Under the pieces are notes generated by a model. That model had not been told where the DNA came from and made no database searches. It saw nothing but the letters and a program-made list of their open reading frames with translations. A stretch of DNA of 64,000 nucleotides from Ancistrus triradiatus. Lineage: Eukaryota > Chordata > Actinopteri > Siluriformes > Loricariidae. Shown piece after piece: positions 63,515-64,000 of this stretch. A program made the position numbers and the translations under genes. Location of the stretch: the NCBI GenBank assembly GCA_025084515.1, contig JAJAGP010000962.1, positions 124,001 to 188,000 on the forward strand. Reading direction: 5' to 3'. Within the stretch, counting starts at the first letter, position 1. Every line of letters begins with the position of its first letter.

Positions 63515-64000
63515 TACATCAAAAGCATCTCTCAGTCAAAGGAACAAATTCTCCATCAAAAATTCTCTATCAGAGTTGCAAATGGCAAACCATGTTTTCA
63601 TAAGCTTTGATTTAGGAGGACTGGCCAAAAAGTTGAAGTGTCAGATCAAAGTCACTGAGATGTTAAAAGCAACCCATTGTACTCCCACTGTTTGTCTACA
63701 TCCATTTGTAAAACTTATGGAATCACCACACTTCGAGGATGTTCATCCAGCTGTTTTACATTACAGATATGACACCAAACATTTGTGGCTGAACATTCAC
63801 ATGAAGCACACCTCAAACAAACTCAGTGAAATTGTTTATTTCTGGCATATCTTTTCGCCAAATCACATAGAGGAAAAATGTGAAATTACAGAATGTTGAG
63901 GAAAGAATTATTGAATCCCCTTGTAATTTGCATTTCTAAACAAAGTACCAACACAAGTCTAATGATGCAAATTAGCCTGCAGTTAAAAGAGAGTGCTTAT
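63515..64000 (+). other. Unassigned sequence with a 107-codon frame
   Basis: The frame at 63576-63899 reads MQMANHVFISFDLGGLAKKL, then KCQIKVTEMLKATHCTP and ends KCEITEC before a TGA. I recognise no domain. I have a general impression that this sequence is repeated in other fish genomes, so it may be part of a transposon and not a host gene. Confidence 0.25.

Overview
This window is vertebrate nuclear DNA, almost certainly from a ray-finned fish and most likely an otophysan such as a catfish or characin. I rely on the repeat content for this: several teleost Tc1-like transposon families, an L2/CR1-type LINE whose 3' end matches sequence common in teleost genomes, tRNA-derived SINEs with a LINE-type tail, a Penelope-like element, Ty3/gypsy debris and many microsatellites. 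I see no operons, ribosome binding sites, rRNA genes or functional tRNA genes. The base composition is AT-rich. The taxon assignment is from recognition, not from a search.

Layout. 0-7 kb: SINE-like, LINE and Tc1 relics. 7-9 kb: mostly unassigned sequence with one candidate terminal coding exon on the minus strand (7830-8015). 9-17.3 kb: Tc1-like copies, one carrying a SINE-like insertion with target-site duplications (10958-12222), a fold-back element (13347-13878) and a deleted Tc1 copy with both ends (16203-17269). 17.8-18.4 kb: a PIF/Harbinger-type non-autonomous element. 19.0-21.6 kb: the best preserved Tc1-like element, split by a LINE inserted into its transposase gene. 22-31 kb: simple repeats in inverted arrangement, several LINE and SINE fragments, and a scrambled gypsy pol fragment. 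32-39.4 kb: Tc1 relics, a 1.8-kb LINE 3' end and a Penelope-like reverse transcriptase relic. 40.6-48.6 kb: a 2.4-kb repeat (copy 1) with a downstream leader-like segment, a second long LINE copy, a gag-like gene with 10-residue repeats on the minus strand, and a second copy of the leader-like segment. 48.6-51 kb: low-repeat sequence with a candidate first exon for a secreted protein (49132-49244). 52-63.5 kb: more Tc1 copies, one split by a LINE and one split by copy 2 of the 2.4-kb repeat, plus a 32-bp minisatellite built on a transposon-end motif.

No gene in the window is demonstrably intact. What works together here is mobile DNA. LINEs supply the tail that SINEs imitate. Elements insert into each other, which gives a relative age order: Tc1 copies are older than the LINE, SINE and 2.4-kb repeats that split them. 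Host coding potential is limited to three short exon-like segments, all of which need transcript or homology support. The observations most worth checking are the paired 2.4-kb repeats, the minisatellite, the gag-like repeat protein and the exon candidate near 49.1 kb.
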